Shown here: one piece after another, positions 33,185 to 40,530 of the stretch
Position numbering within the stretch: the first letter of the stretch is position 1
Layout: each line of letters begins with the position of its first letter
Origin: Nostocales cyanobacterium LEGE 12452
GTDB lineage: Bacteria; Cyanobacteriota; Cyanobacteriia; Cyanobacteriales; Nostocaceae
Length of the DNA stretch: 40,530 nt
NCBI GenBank assembly: GCA_015206945.1
Contig: JADEXV010000041.1
Location: 1 to 40,530 of the forward strand
Direction of reading: 5' to 3'
Program-made: the position numbers and the translations under genes
The notes under the pieces: generated by a model
Databases searched by the model: none
Told to the model about the DNA's origin: nothing
What the model saw: only the letters and a program-made list of their open reading frames with translations

Positions 33185-33865
33185 TCAAACTCTTAACTGG
33201 GTGACGGCGATATTACCGGAAAAACATACATCTACATCGCTGCCAGGAGTGCGATCGCGTTTGCCATATTCCCCTACATAATAAAAATTATCGCCTTCAA
33301 TTCGATAGTTCACGGGCAAAGGTTTGGTACAGGCTTGGCAAAATACCACTTCAGGATCTGGTTCTCCTGGTTGCAGATGCGGTAGATTCACATTCCAGAA
33401 GCTTCCTGGCTCTAAGGGACGCTTGAGTAAATCCGCTAAAACTTCAGCTGTGAATTTGGCAGCCATATCCCAATCAAAATTCTGCTTGGCTTTGCGATAC
33501 TGAGAAATGGCAATTCCGGGAATACCGTGCATCGCGGCTTCTCGCACAGCAGCCACTGTACCAGAAATATAGGCATCGACTCCCAAATTTCCCCCAGCGT
33601 TGATACCTGAAAGTACAAATTTGACATCTGCGGGAATTTGTGTTATCGCAATTCTCACGCAATCAGCGGGAGTACCTGCGATCGCATACTCAGTCTCAGA
33701 GCGTCGTTGGAGGTTGATAGCACGAGTAGTAGTAACTTGATGTCCACAGCCAGACTGATGATCGGCAGGAGCAGCGATAATAGAATTTTTGCCATTTACA
33801 GCTTTGAGTAGCGCTTGGATACCAGGGGCATCAATGCCATCGTCGTTAGTTAAAAGTATAGTCAT
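33185..33865 (-). CDS. surE: SurE 5'/3'-nucleotidase
   Basis: A 226-residue metal-dependent survival-protein phosphatase. Metal ligands are visible: D8-D9 in ILLTNDDGIDAPG, S38 in ADHQSGCG and N89 in VLSGINAGGNLG. The SGTVAAVREAAMHGIPGIAIS block follows. It dephosphorylates nucleoside monophosphates and short polyphosphates in the cytoplasm. It lacks the longer C-terminal tail of some SurE proteins; the length is at the short end of the family (about 225-270). It is monocistronic. Confidence 0.95.
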   Translation of the reverse strand: MTILLTNDDGIDAPGIQALLKAVNGKNSIIAAPADHQSGCGHQVTTTRAINLQRRSETEYAIAGTPADCVRIAITQIPADVKFVLSGINAGGNLGVDAYISGTVAAVREAAMHGIPGIAISQYRKAKQNFDWDMAAKFTAEVLADLLKRPLEPGSFWNVNLPHLQPGEPDPEVVFCQACTKPLPVNYRIEGDNFYYVGEYGKRDRTPGSDVDVCFSGNIAVTQLRV

Positions 33866-34345
33866 GTATATATGATATTGATTTAGCTAAAATATCAGAA
33901 AAATGCAGATATGAACCATCACATAGACATCTCTATAAACTAAATATGCATTGTCTAGAACCCTTGTAGAGAGCTAGCAGGATAACGTCTTGACATTCTT
34001 TTTCACTCAGATATCTAAAGCTACTCGCAGATATGAAAAAATATGGCGTTGTTGAACCAAAATATGAATCATACGATATGATTTCTAGATGGTTTGCAAA
34101 TTCCGCCCTCAGCATTTGGGTTAATTCCCAAAATGGGCGGTATTTCTTGTGAGTAGTAAGGGGTTTAGCGTCAGGTTAATGCTTGCAACCGCCCTTAGAA
34201 CAAGTTTGTATAATCAAAAATCCCGTACAATATACATATTTGCTGGGAATATCAGAAATTTTACACTGAAGAAAATCGGGAACGAGGTGATTTTTGCAGT
34301 GGTTCTGTAGTATTTTTGGTGCAAGTCTGTCTTAGGGATCACACG
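33866..34345. other. Spacer with a GC-rich hairpin
   Basis: About 480 bp. It contains a TAGACATCTC motif near 33924 like the ends of the repeat at 11782, and the hairpin at 34103-34140. No gene. Confidence 0.5.
34103..34140. repeat. Hairpin in the Psb32 upstream spacer
   Basis: Outer arms CCGCCC (34103-34108) and GGGCGG (34135-34140), inner arms ATTTGGG / CCCAAAAT with a one-base bulge, loop TTAATT. It resembles a terminator stem but lies about 240 bp from the surE start and about 200 bp before the next gene, so it serves neither in an obvious way. Confidence 0.45.
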
Positions 34346-35083
34346 ATGAAACAGCTCCTCAAACAAGTTTTTAGCAGTCAAAAACACCTTATCTGGCTAA
34401 TTCTACCTTTGGTGACGGTTATTTTCGCAGCCTCACTATTTGCTACACCTGCTTTAGCCACAGGTGTGTATCAAATACCCAGCCTGACAGCAGGGAATGA
34501 CACTTGGGTTTTGGATCAAGGTGAAGTCATCAGCCGTCTAAATGAAGGCAAGATTAGCAGCGCTTTTAAGGATTTGGCAAAGCAAACAGATAAGGAAGTA
34601 AGAATTGTTACTGTTCGCCGCCTCGACTACGGTGAAACACCAGAAAGTTTTACTAAAGAACTGTTTGAAAAATGGTTTCCGACAAAAGCAGCCCAAGCTA
34701 ATCAAACCTTATTGGTTCTTGATACAGTTACCAATGGTACTGCCATTATTACTGGGGATGAAGTCAAGCCAATGCTTACTGACTCTATTGCCGAGAGTGT
34801 AGCTACTGAAACAGTAAGTGTGCCATTACGCAATGGTGACAAATACAATCAGGCATTTCTCGATGCCAGCGATCGCCTTGTCGCCGTACTCTCTGGCAAA
34901 GCCGATCCAGGGCCACCCCAAATAACTGACAATGTGCAGGTTGGAGGCACTTTCAAGAAAGCAGAAGAAACCAACCAGGGTAATGCTACTGCTTGGGTAG
35001 TAGGATTGTTAATCGCTGCCACCGTTATCCCAATGGCAACTTACTATATCTATCAGATAAATCAGCCCTCTTCTAATGGGTAA
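34346..35083 (+). CDS. psb32: TPM-domain protein, Psb32-like photosystem II repair factor
   Basis: 245 residues from ATG 34346 (MKQLLKQVFSS) with AGGGA about 9 nt upstream; the frame opens at TTG 34316. A signal/anchor helix lies at about 16-38 (LIWLILPLVTVIFAASLFAT). The TPM domain (PF04536, about 55-185) has WVLDQGEVISRLNEGKISSAFKDLAKQTDKEVRIVTVRRLDYGETPESFTKELFEKWFP split over these elements. A C-terminal membrane helix (about 214-235) holds it in the membrane with the domain on the lumenal side. In Synechocystis Psb32 protects and speeds recovery of photosystem II. The name is by resemblance. Confidence 0.82.
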   Translation: MKQLLKQVFSSQKHLIWLILPLVTVIFAASLFATPALATGVYQIPSLTAGNDTWVLDQGEVISRLNEGKISSAFKDLAKQTDKEVRIVTVRRLDYGETPESFTKELFEKWFPTKAAQANQTLLVLDTVTNGTAIITGDEVKPMLTDSIAESVATETVSVPLRNGDKYNQAFLDASDRLVAVLSGKADPGPPQITDNVQVGGTFKKAEETNQGNATAWVVGLLIAATVIPMATYYIYQINQPSSNG

Positions 35084-35090
35084 TGGCAGA

Positions 35091-35153
35091 GTTAGGAGTG
35101 GAGTTAGGAGTTATGAATTTCTAACTCTTAACTTTTAACTCCTTACTCCTAAC
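35091..35153. repeat. STRR-type repeat with inverted arms
   Basis: Tandem (T)TAGGAG-type units on the left and (T)AACTCCT-type units on the right form an inverted repeat (GTTAGGAGT 35091-35099 / ACTCCTAAC 35145-35153) between two convergent genes. It may terminate both. Confidence 0.65.
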
Positions 35154-35154
35154 T

Positions 35155-35544
35155 TTAATCTTGAACATACTCTCGCCCTGTAACTAAAGCTACCTCAGCC
35201 CGGACAAATTCTCGACCCAAATAAGCTGCATGATCTAATTGAGTTACCAAAGTGGGCTGAGTTTCTTCAAAAATTTTCACGCAAAGTTCTTTCGCTGTTC
35301 TGGCGCTAAAAACTGTTGTATGAGTTCGTTCTACCTTTTGTCGCGCCGGAATAACTTTTCCCGTTTCGGGATCGACAGCTAAACCGCGATCGTCAATTAC
35401 ATTGGTAAAATGCTTGGCATAAATTAACCCCGCGTCTCGATCTAAGTAAATAATGAAATATCCACCGGGATCTAGGTCAATATGGCGCTGGGAAAGTTTA
35501 TCATCAATTGCGACTAAATCTTCAATTATTAAATCCATAAGCAT
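35155..35544 (-). CDS. DUF4346-like cytoplasmic protein
   Basis: A 129-residue protein (ATG 35544, or ATG 35538 two codons in). It has the pattern LDPGGYFIIYLDRDAGLIYAKHFTN, then DDRGLAVDPETGKVI, and ends TQLDHAAYLGREFVRAEVALVTGREYVQD, which I associate with the cyanobacterial DUF4346 family (PF14251). It has no signal peptide or membrane segment. Function unknown. It is the last gene of a minus-strand run after the RibD-C and FemAB-like genes, 84 bp from the latter. Confidence 0.7.
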   Translation of the reverse strand: MLMDLIIEDLVAIDDKLSQRHIDLDPGGYFIIYLDRDAGLIYAKHFTNVIDDRGLAVDPETGKVIPARQKVERTHTTVFSARTAKELCVKIFEETQPTLVTQLDHAAYLGREFVRAEVALVTGREYVQD

Positions 35545-35628
35545 TATAAAAAGAAATTTTCTTTTTTCAGGGTTTTTACACTCTATATCAAGTGTAATTC
35601 GTCGTTCACCCTCTGCCTTGGCAAACTT

Positions 35629-36810
35629 TTAAGAATCTTGGTTACTAAATGGCAACTCTGCATTAATTGCCTCAATCTGCTGCTGTTCGAGTTGATTCAC
35701 TTCCTTAATATAAGGACGAATAATTTGTCCTAAACGATTATTGTAAAAGCGATGCAGACTGTGATTGGGCATAGCGGGGAAACCTCGCCGTTTTTTGTGT
35801 CGCCCACCCGCGCCAGGGTCAAAAATTTGGATACCGTTAGCGATCGCCCACTCAATCGGTGCATAATAGCAAGCATCAAAATGTAAGCAATCTATTTCTT
35901 GAAAACTCCCCCAATAGCGGCCATAGAGTTTGTCATCTTTAAATAAACAAAAAGACATTCCTAAAGGATGAGAATTATCTTCTTCGCTATATGCGGCAAC
36001 AAACAAGACTCGATGGCGATAATCGGTGTGTAGCTGCTCAAAAAATCTCCGTGTGAGATACTTGCTACCCCACCAGCCAAACTTATCACAGGTGTCGGCA
36101 TAGAATTGGTGCATCAAGGGAAACAAAGACTGATGAATTTGATCGCCACTCAGCGGTTGCAATCGTAAACCTGCTTTTTCCACAGCTTTGCGTTCCCGCT
36201 TGATATTACGACGCTGATTGGCGTTAAACACCTTCAAGTAATCATCAAAAGTTTTAAAACCAGCATTTTCCCAGATATAGCTGTGGTGCAGCCAAGTTGT
36301 AAAGCCATGCCGTTCTAGCATCGGACGCCATTGGGGATCGACGTAGAGAAAATGACACCCAGAAATCCGATTTTTGGAGCAAAAAGTGTCAATTTCATGC
36401 ACCATCAGCGCTGTGATTTCATCCTCATCTTCTCCTGGGGCGATTAAGAACCGATAACCTTCTGCTGGGGTAAATGGTGTCATTCCCAGCAATTTTGGGT
36501 AATATTGGACTCCGATGCGATCGGCTAACTCTGCCCATTGGTGATCGAACACAAATTCACCAGAACTATGTCCTTTAAGATAAAGTGGCGCAGCAGCAAT
36601 CAGCGTTTTATCTCGCCACAGTGTCAAGTGATTTGGCAACCAACCAGTTTTAGCCGTAACACTCTGAGAAGTTTCGAGATTATTCAGCCACTCCCATTCT
36701 AAAAATGGCGTTTTGAGTGGCATTGCCAAAGCATTCCAGGCATTTTGGGGTACTTCAGCGATTTTGTTCGTCCAAACGACAGAATAGCGAGGCTTAAGTT
36801 GTTCCACCAT
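35629..36810 (-). CDS. FemAB-like/GNAT acyltransferase (PF04339, peptidogalycan biosynthesis-type)
   Basis: 393 residues from ATG 36810 (MVEQLKPRYSVVW). The open frame runs further to ATG 36897, but those 29 extra residues (LLPCSSAPLLPCS) are only a translation of an octamer repeat and are excluded. Features: WNALAMPLKTPFLEWEWLNNL, HGFTTWLHHSYIWENAGFKTF, FNANQRRNIKRERKAVEKAG and DACYYAPIEWAIANGIQIFDPGAGGRHKKRRGF, the signatures of the FemAB_like/DUF482 family. The fold is a tandem GNAT. The reaction in this family is unproven; aminoacyl or acyl transfer to an envelope precursor is assumed. Its neighbours are a RibD-C reductase and a DUF4346 protein. Confidence 0.87.
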   Translation of the reverse strand: MVEQLKPRYSVVWTNKIAEVPQNAWNALAMPLKTPFLEWEWLNNLETSQSVTAKTGWLPNHLTLWRDKTLIAAAPLYLKGHSSGEFVFDHQWAELADRIGVQYYPKLLGMTPFTPAEGYRFLIAPGEDEDEITALMVHEIDTFCSKNRISGCHFLYVDPQWRPMLERHGFTTWLHHSYIWENAGFKTFDDYLKVFNANQRRNIKRERKAVEKAGLRLQPLSGDQIHQSLFPLMHQFYADTCDKFGWWGSKYLTRRFFEQLHTDYRHRVLFVAAYSEEDNSHPLGMSFCLFKDDKLYGRYWGSFQEIDCLHFDACYYAPIEWAIANGIQIFDPGAGGRHKKRRGFPAMPNHSLHRFYNNRLGQIIRPYIKEVNQLEQQQIEAINAELPFSNQDS

Positions 36811-36835
36811 CTTAGAGGAGTAGGGAGTATGGAGT

Positions 36836-36879
36836 GGGGAGCAGGGGAGTAGGGGAGCAGAGGAGCAGGGGAGCAGAGG
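36836..36879. repeat. Octamer tandem array (GGGGAGCA-type)
   Basis: Five octamers (GGGGAGCA, GGGGAGTA, GGGGAGCA, GAGGAGCA, GGGGAGCA) and a partial sixth, directly upstream of the FemAB-like start. Read as protein on the minus strand they give a false Leu/Pro/Cys/Ser N-terminus. Confidence 0.85.
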
Positions 36880-36934
36880 AAAAGAATCAATGCCCAATGC
36901 CCCATCCCCAATAAATAACTTAACTTAGCGTAAT

Positions 36935-37675
36935 CTAATCTGCTGGTCGTTGCAGGCGATAGTGCAAAAACACCTCTTGCTCAACTGTATGAACTTCTAT
37001 GAGTTGTAACTTAGGAGCCAAATCGGGTAAAAATCCTTTCCCTTCAACGGGTGTGGGTGCAGTATTACCACCTAAAATCAGCGGACATACAGTTAGCCAT
37101 AATTCATCAATTAAGTCTAATTCCAGCAAAGAAGCGACTAATTCACCTCCACCCAAGATCGCCAAGCGTGTTATATCTAGAGTGGCTAGATGTTTCAAAG
37201 CTGCGGGAATGTCAATTTCTCGCGTTGGTGTTTCAAAAACCAGAATCTTATCAAATTCTGGAAGGTACTCCTGTACTCCGATTCCCAGAGTTGAGTGAAG
37301 CGTCTGTAAGCGTTCTTTCCACGAAAATTCTCCTGCTGTTGTCGTGAGTAGCCAGCGTCTAACTGGTTGCTTAAAAAAGTGAATTTCCGGATTAAGGTTT
37401 GCAGAGCTTGTAATCACTATATGAACTGGTTGCTGAGGCTTCCCTCCTTGTGCCCGAAGTTGCACTAGAGTTGGATCGGTTACAGTAAGTGTTGTTCCAT
37501 AAGCATCCAGAGTCCTAGCACCGAACAAAACGGCATCAGAGGCAGCAATTTGTTTTTCTAAGTGTGCTTTATCAACCCTTGAGCCAAACCTAGCAGGCGA
37601 TCGCTTAAAATCTGCTATCTTGCCATCTGCACTCATTGCTAAAACAACTGTAGTATGAGGACGATGTTGCAACAT
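36935..37675 (-). CDS. RibD C-terminal domain reductase (pyrimidine/pterin reductase family)
   Basis: A 246-residue DHFR-like protein of PF01872. It starts RPHTTVVLAMSADGKIADFKRSPARFGSRVD, has DAVLFGARTLDAYGTTLTV, then a nucleotide-binding ILGGGELVASLLELDLIDELWLTVCPLILGG at the C-terminal half. In riboflavin synthesis this domain reduces the deaminated pyrimidine ribityl intermediate with NADPH, but here it stands without the RibD deaminase half, so the substrate is uncertain; such standalone proteins are common in cyanobacteria. It is first in the minus-strand run with the FemAB-like gene, 124 bp away across the octamer array. Confidence 0.88.
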   Translation of the reverse strand: MLQHRPHTTVVLAMSADGKIADFKRSPARFGSRVDKAHLEKQIAASDAVLFGARTLDAYGTTLTVTDPTLVQLRAQGGKPQQPVHIVITSSANLNPEIHFFKQPVRRWLLTTTAGEFSWKERLQTLHSTLGIGVQEYLPEFDKILVFETPTREIDIPAALKHLATLDITRLAILGGGELVASLLELDLIDELWLTVCPLILGGNTAPTPVEGKGFLPDLAPKLQLIEVHTVEQEVFLHYRLQRPAD

Positions 37676-37968
37676 TAAATTGATTTAATAGTTTTAATAC
37701 TTACTTTAGTTGTGTGTAGATTTTCAAAAAAACCATACCTGCAAGCTACTGTTTTATCATTTCACCACTGTATTGATATGCAACACAAATCGCTTATACA
37801 TCTAGCATATACGAGTTTTGGTATACCACGTTTCTTTTTGAATTATAGCAATTTGTTATTTTTAAACATTGAAAATAAAATTCTGATAATTTAATACAAT
37901 GTCTCATCTAGCTGGTTTAATTGCATATCTTTGGTGTTGTAGATTGCAGGTGCAAAGTGAGACACTTG

Positions 37969-40098
37969 ATGACTAATTCCCGCCAATCTTCCTTCCGTCG
38001 AATTTTAGTAACGAGAATATTGCTGCTGTTTGTTCCAGTTTTACTTGTAGGCGAAATTGTTGCCTTGAATAAGGCACGTACTAGTATATTGAGAACTGCA
38101 CGGCAAAATTTAACAGAAAGCGCTATCAGTAAAGGGGAGAGAATTGGTGATGCGATCGCAATCTTAAAAGCTAATTTACAGAGTGTAAGTAAAACAACGG
38201 TAATTCCGTCAGATTCACCTATACAAGAGCAAGAATTTCTCACGCAGTTAAAGCAACAACTTCCAGCTAGTATTGAGTGCATCCAATTAAAAAATCTCCT
38301 CAACCAGAAGATAATTGCTAGTAACTGTGGGGATCGAGAAATTGGAGAATTGAAATTACCTTTGCCTAGTGATGGAGTTGATATTAAAGCAATCTTCCCT
38401 TCAAAGGCAGGAACGACTGGAAAAAGAAATGCACAAAATCAACTGCAAGTAGTTCTATCTGCACCAGTTTCCGATAGCCGAAAAAATTTAGTTTACAGCT
38501 TAAGTATTCAATCTGCATTATCCCAACAAACCAGAAATCCGCCGGGATCGCTCACAGGCGCTATGGTAGTGATTTCTGAAGATGGCACAATTTTGGCACA
38601 TCCATTCACAGACTGGGTGGGAACTAATATCAATCAGCACTCTCATGCTTCCCAAATCAAGAGCATAATCAAAAATGCAATTACGGGAAAAAACGATTCG
38701 ATAAGTTTGTCTTTTAGACAGGGAGAAGAATTAGTCGCTGGCTATACAGTTATTGCAAATCCACTTACTCAACAGCAGCAGCAAAAATGGATAGTCTTAG
38801 CTGTTAGTAGTGTCGATAATGCACTTTTTGGTTTGGAGGAAATTAAATTAATTCTCATTGTTTTGACAGTTGGTTTGATTGGTGCAAGTTTGTTAGCATC
38901 CTTATATTTAGCTCCTTACTTGGCCCGTCCTGTAGAAGAATTACGAGACTACGCTCTCAATATTCACTCTCACCATGCTGCACAACCAGTTCCACACAAT
39001 TTTCAAATTCGAGAATTCAATCAACTGGCCCAAGCATTAGACCAAATGGTAGAACGCCTGAAAGCTGGATCGGAAGAACTAGAAATAGCTTGGAAAGAAG
39101 CAAAAAGTGCTAACCAAATTAAAAGCCAGTTTTTAGCTACGACTTCCCATGAATTGAGAAACCCATTAAATATTATTATTAACTGTATTCGCCTGGTTGA
39201 AGAGGGCTTATGTGATGACCGGGAAGAAGAAATGGAGTTTCTCAAACGTGCCGATGAAACAACGATTCACTTGCTAGGTATTATTAATGATTTACTCGAC
39301 ATTTCTAAAATCGAAGCAGGTAAGCTTTCGGTCATCTCTACACCTATTGACCTCCGACAAATATTATTAGAGGTGATTAATTTACAATCAGTTAATGTTC
39401 AACAAAAGGGCTTGCAACTGAAATGTGAGTTAGCTCCTCAAGCGATCCCAATTAAGGCAGACGCGGGAAAACTCAAGCAAGTACTGATTAATGTTATCGG
39501 TAACGCCACCAAGTTCACCGACACCGGAAGCATCACCATTGCTACAGAAATTCAATCTAGTAATGGTGCATCTCAGGTGGTAGTAGCTGTCAAAGATACA
39601 GGTATAGGCATCGATCCGACTCAACAGCACAAACTATTTCGCCCCTTTGTAATGGTGAATGGCACTACGACACGTCAGTTTGAAGGTACTGGACTGGGAC
39701 TAGCGATTTCACGAAACTTAATCGAACTCATGGGAGGCAGTATTACTCTTGAGAGTGCAGGGCTTCATCAAGGTACGACACTGAAAATTACCTTACCTTT
39801 GATTGATATCTCGCTGTTAGCTGTTCCAAATCAAGAAGCAAATGTCGGGGATTTGGGATTCTCGTCTGGGAATGAGCCAGTAAAGGCAAGCCGCTACCCC
39901 AACCTACAGGAGTCTGGGGGAAGTTCTTCTTTAGGGATCGACAAGTCTATGAAAGTAGAGGTAGACAAAAAAAAGCTCCCGAAGTCCCAGTTGCTCTTTG
40001 GAAATGAGACTTGCGAGATTCGTCTTTCACCCCTGCAAACTATCTTGGTAAGTCTTCCAAAAGCAGAAGTTTGTGCAAATGGGACTTTCAAGACGTAA
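37969..40098 (+). CDS. Membrane sensor histidine kinase (extracytoplasmic sensor, HAMP, HisKA, HATPase)
   Basis: 709 residues from ATG 37969 (the frame opens at TTG 37921). TM1 about 13-33, a large extracytoplasmic sensor (about 34-290, Cache-like, with GAMVVISEDGTILAHPFTDWVG), TM2 about 293-314, HAMP about 315-368, HisKA with H394 in FLATTSHELRNPLN, and HATPase_c with the N-box N512 (GNATKF), G1 DTGIGID and G2 GTGLGLAI. It ends with about 95 residues that have no receiver or other domain I recognise, rich in Ser, Gly and Lys. It is a classic hybrid-less kinase; its partner regulator is not adjacent. The Cache ligand is unknown. Confidence 0.92.
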   Translation: MTNSRQSSFRRILVTRILLLFVPVLLVGEIVALNKARTSILRTARQNLTESAISKGERIGDAIAILKANLQSVSKTTVIPSDSPIQEQEFLTQLKQQLPASIECIQLKNLLNQKIIASNCGDREIGELKLPLPSDGVDIKAIFPSKAGTTGKRNAQNQLQVVLSAPVSDSRKNLVYSLSIQSALSQQTRNPPGSLTGAMVVISEDGTILAHPFTDWVGTNINQHSHASQIKSIIKNAITGKNDSISLSFRQGEELVAGYTVIANPLTQQQQQKWIVLAVSSVDNALFGLEEIKLILIVLTVGLIGASLLASLYLAPYLARPVEELRDYALNIHSHHAAQPVPHNFQIREFNQLAQALDQMVERLKAGSEELEIAWKEAKSANQIKSQFLATTSHELRNPLNIIINCIRLVEEGLCDDREEEMEFLKRADETTIHLLGIINDLLDISKIEAGKLSVISTPIDLRQILLEVINLQSVNVQQKGLQLKCELAPQAIPIKADAGKLKQVLINVIGNATKFTDTGSITIATEIQSSNGASQVVVAVKDTGIGIDPTQQHKLFRPFVMVNGTTTRQFEGTGLGLAISRNLIELMGGSITLESAGLHQGTTLKITLPLIDISLLAVPNQEANVGDLGFSSGNEPVKASRYPNLQESGGSSSLGIDKSMKVEVDKKKLPKSQLLFGNETCEIRLSPLQTILVSLPKAEVCANGTFKT

Positions 40099-40138
40099 TT
40101 TAGTCAAAAGTCCATATTCATCACTACTCCTGAAACTT

Positions 40139-40530
40139 TTAATCCTTGACGATGCGATCGCTCAAAACAACAGGTTTACCGCCTTGGCTAAGAGATAATG
40201 TTAGAGCAGCAAGAATTTCTACTAACTCAGTGCCTACCCAGCCAGACGAAACCTCTGAGGGAGTATTGTTCAGAATAGAGACAACAAAGGAGGAGCAAAC
40301 CCGCCCCAATGGTTCTCCTGGCTCTAATTCCAGCGCTATCTGTCTTTGATTCACAGGAATAAATTGATTCCCTTGCTGTTCAAACTCACCATGTAGAAGG
40401 GTTAGGGGTGATGATATTGACATTTCATCAAAAATTAAACTGCCAAGACTACCTACAATCCCCAGCCGTCGCTGTTTATCAGAATTCAGCCAGCACAGGT
40501 GAATATAAGCTTGAAAGCCATCTGGATATG
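40139..40530 (-). CDS. Gfo/Idh/MocA-type oxidoreductase, C-terminal part (cut by window edge)
   Basis: The frame is open to the right edge of the window, so only the last 130 residues are present. Reading through the edge gives PDGFQAYIHLCWLNSDKQRR then LGIVGSLGSLIFDEMSISSP, which is the C-terminal beta-sheet domain pattern of NAD(P)-dependent sugar oxidoreductases (AYIHLxW...I.G..G.lifD), followed by a helix with ILAALTLSLSQGGKPV. The internal ATG at 40423 is not the start. It converges on the histidine kinase gene with 40 bp between stops. The substrate cannot be inferred from this part. Confidence 0.72.
   Translation of the reverse strand, partial: YPDGFQAYIHLCWLNSDKQRRLGIVGSLGSLIFDEMSISSPLTLLHGEFEQQGNQFIPVNQRQIALELEPGEPLGRVCSSFVVSILNNTPSEVSSGWVGTELVEILAALTLSLSQGGKPVVLSDRIVKD

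Noticed and set aside
36811..36897. N-terminal extension of the FemAB-like protein (LLPCSSAPLLPCS)
   Set aside because: It is the translation of an octamer repeat array; ATG 36810 begins at the recognisable protein.

Overview
The window looks like chromosome from a filamentous, heterocyst-type cyanobacterium (Nostocales, Nostoc/Anabaena-like). The evidence is dense HIP1 octamers (GCGATCGC) in genes and spacers, short tandem heptamer repeats of the Nostoc STRR type, and cyanobacterial gene families: a one-helix high-light-inducible protein, Psb32-like TPM protein, CcbP-like calcium-binding protein, PAP/fibrillin, DUF1517, and ThiE with the extra N-terminal ThiD2 domain. No tRNA, rRNA, prophage or CRISPR array was seen. 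Coding is mixed-strand in small transcription units separated by long AT-rich spacers.

Layout. 0.5-4.3 kb: receiver-PAS-GGDEF diguanylate cyclase, maltose acetyltransferase-like protein, CcbP-like protein, DUF1517 membrane protein. 5.2-8.9 kb: GT4 glycosyltransferase, class D beta-lactamase-like protein, convergent thiE-thiS. 9.4-12.6 kb: secreted beta-helix protein ending in a SPOR-like domain, a pile-up of inverted-repeat elements, and a membrane protein with a LytR_C-like end. 13.1-15.9 kb: a TetR regulator fused to a degenerate tyrosine-recombinase domain, divergent from a delta-9 fatty-acid desaturase, with two matching palindromes between them. 16-20.7 kb: Rpn/DUF2887 protein, tRNA-dihydrouridine synthase, GDSL esterase with a degraded PEP-CTERM tail, alanine dehydrogenase. 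21.1-23.1 kb: a 56-residue Hlip, a small membrane protein and a WD40 propeller. 23.7-27.2 kb: a three-gene unit (PF03773 permease, TIGR03943 partner, Ig-like/propeller membrane protein) whose last two start codons lie in the terminal heptamer of STRR arrays. 27.2-30.8 kb: a broken ISAzo13-type transposase, Hsp20, two related short secreted proteins, a membrane protein. 30.8-33.9 kb: a MOSC protein fused to an alkyltransferase-like domain, fibrillin, a secreted protein, surE. 34.3-40.5 kb: Psb32-like protein, DUF4346-like protein, FemAB-like acyltransferase, RibD-C reductase, a sensor histidine kinase, and the 3' part of a Gfo/Idh/MocA oxidoreductase cut by the window edge.

The most noteworthy items are the TetR/dead-recombinase fusion with its twin operators beside the desaturase; the MOSC + alkyltransferase-like fusion; STRR arrays that supply start codons and a ladder of tiny upstream reading frames; and a transposase relic interrupted by a 25-bp insertion that duplicates a HIP1 core. 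Functions are assigned from sequence motifs read by eye. No database search was run.
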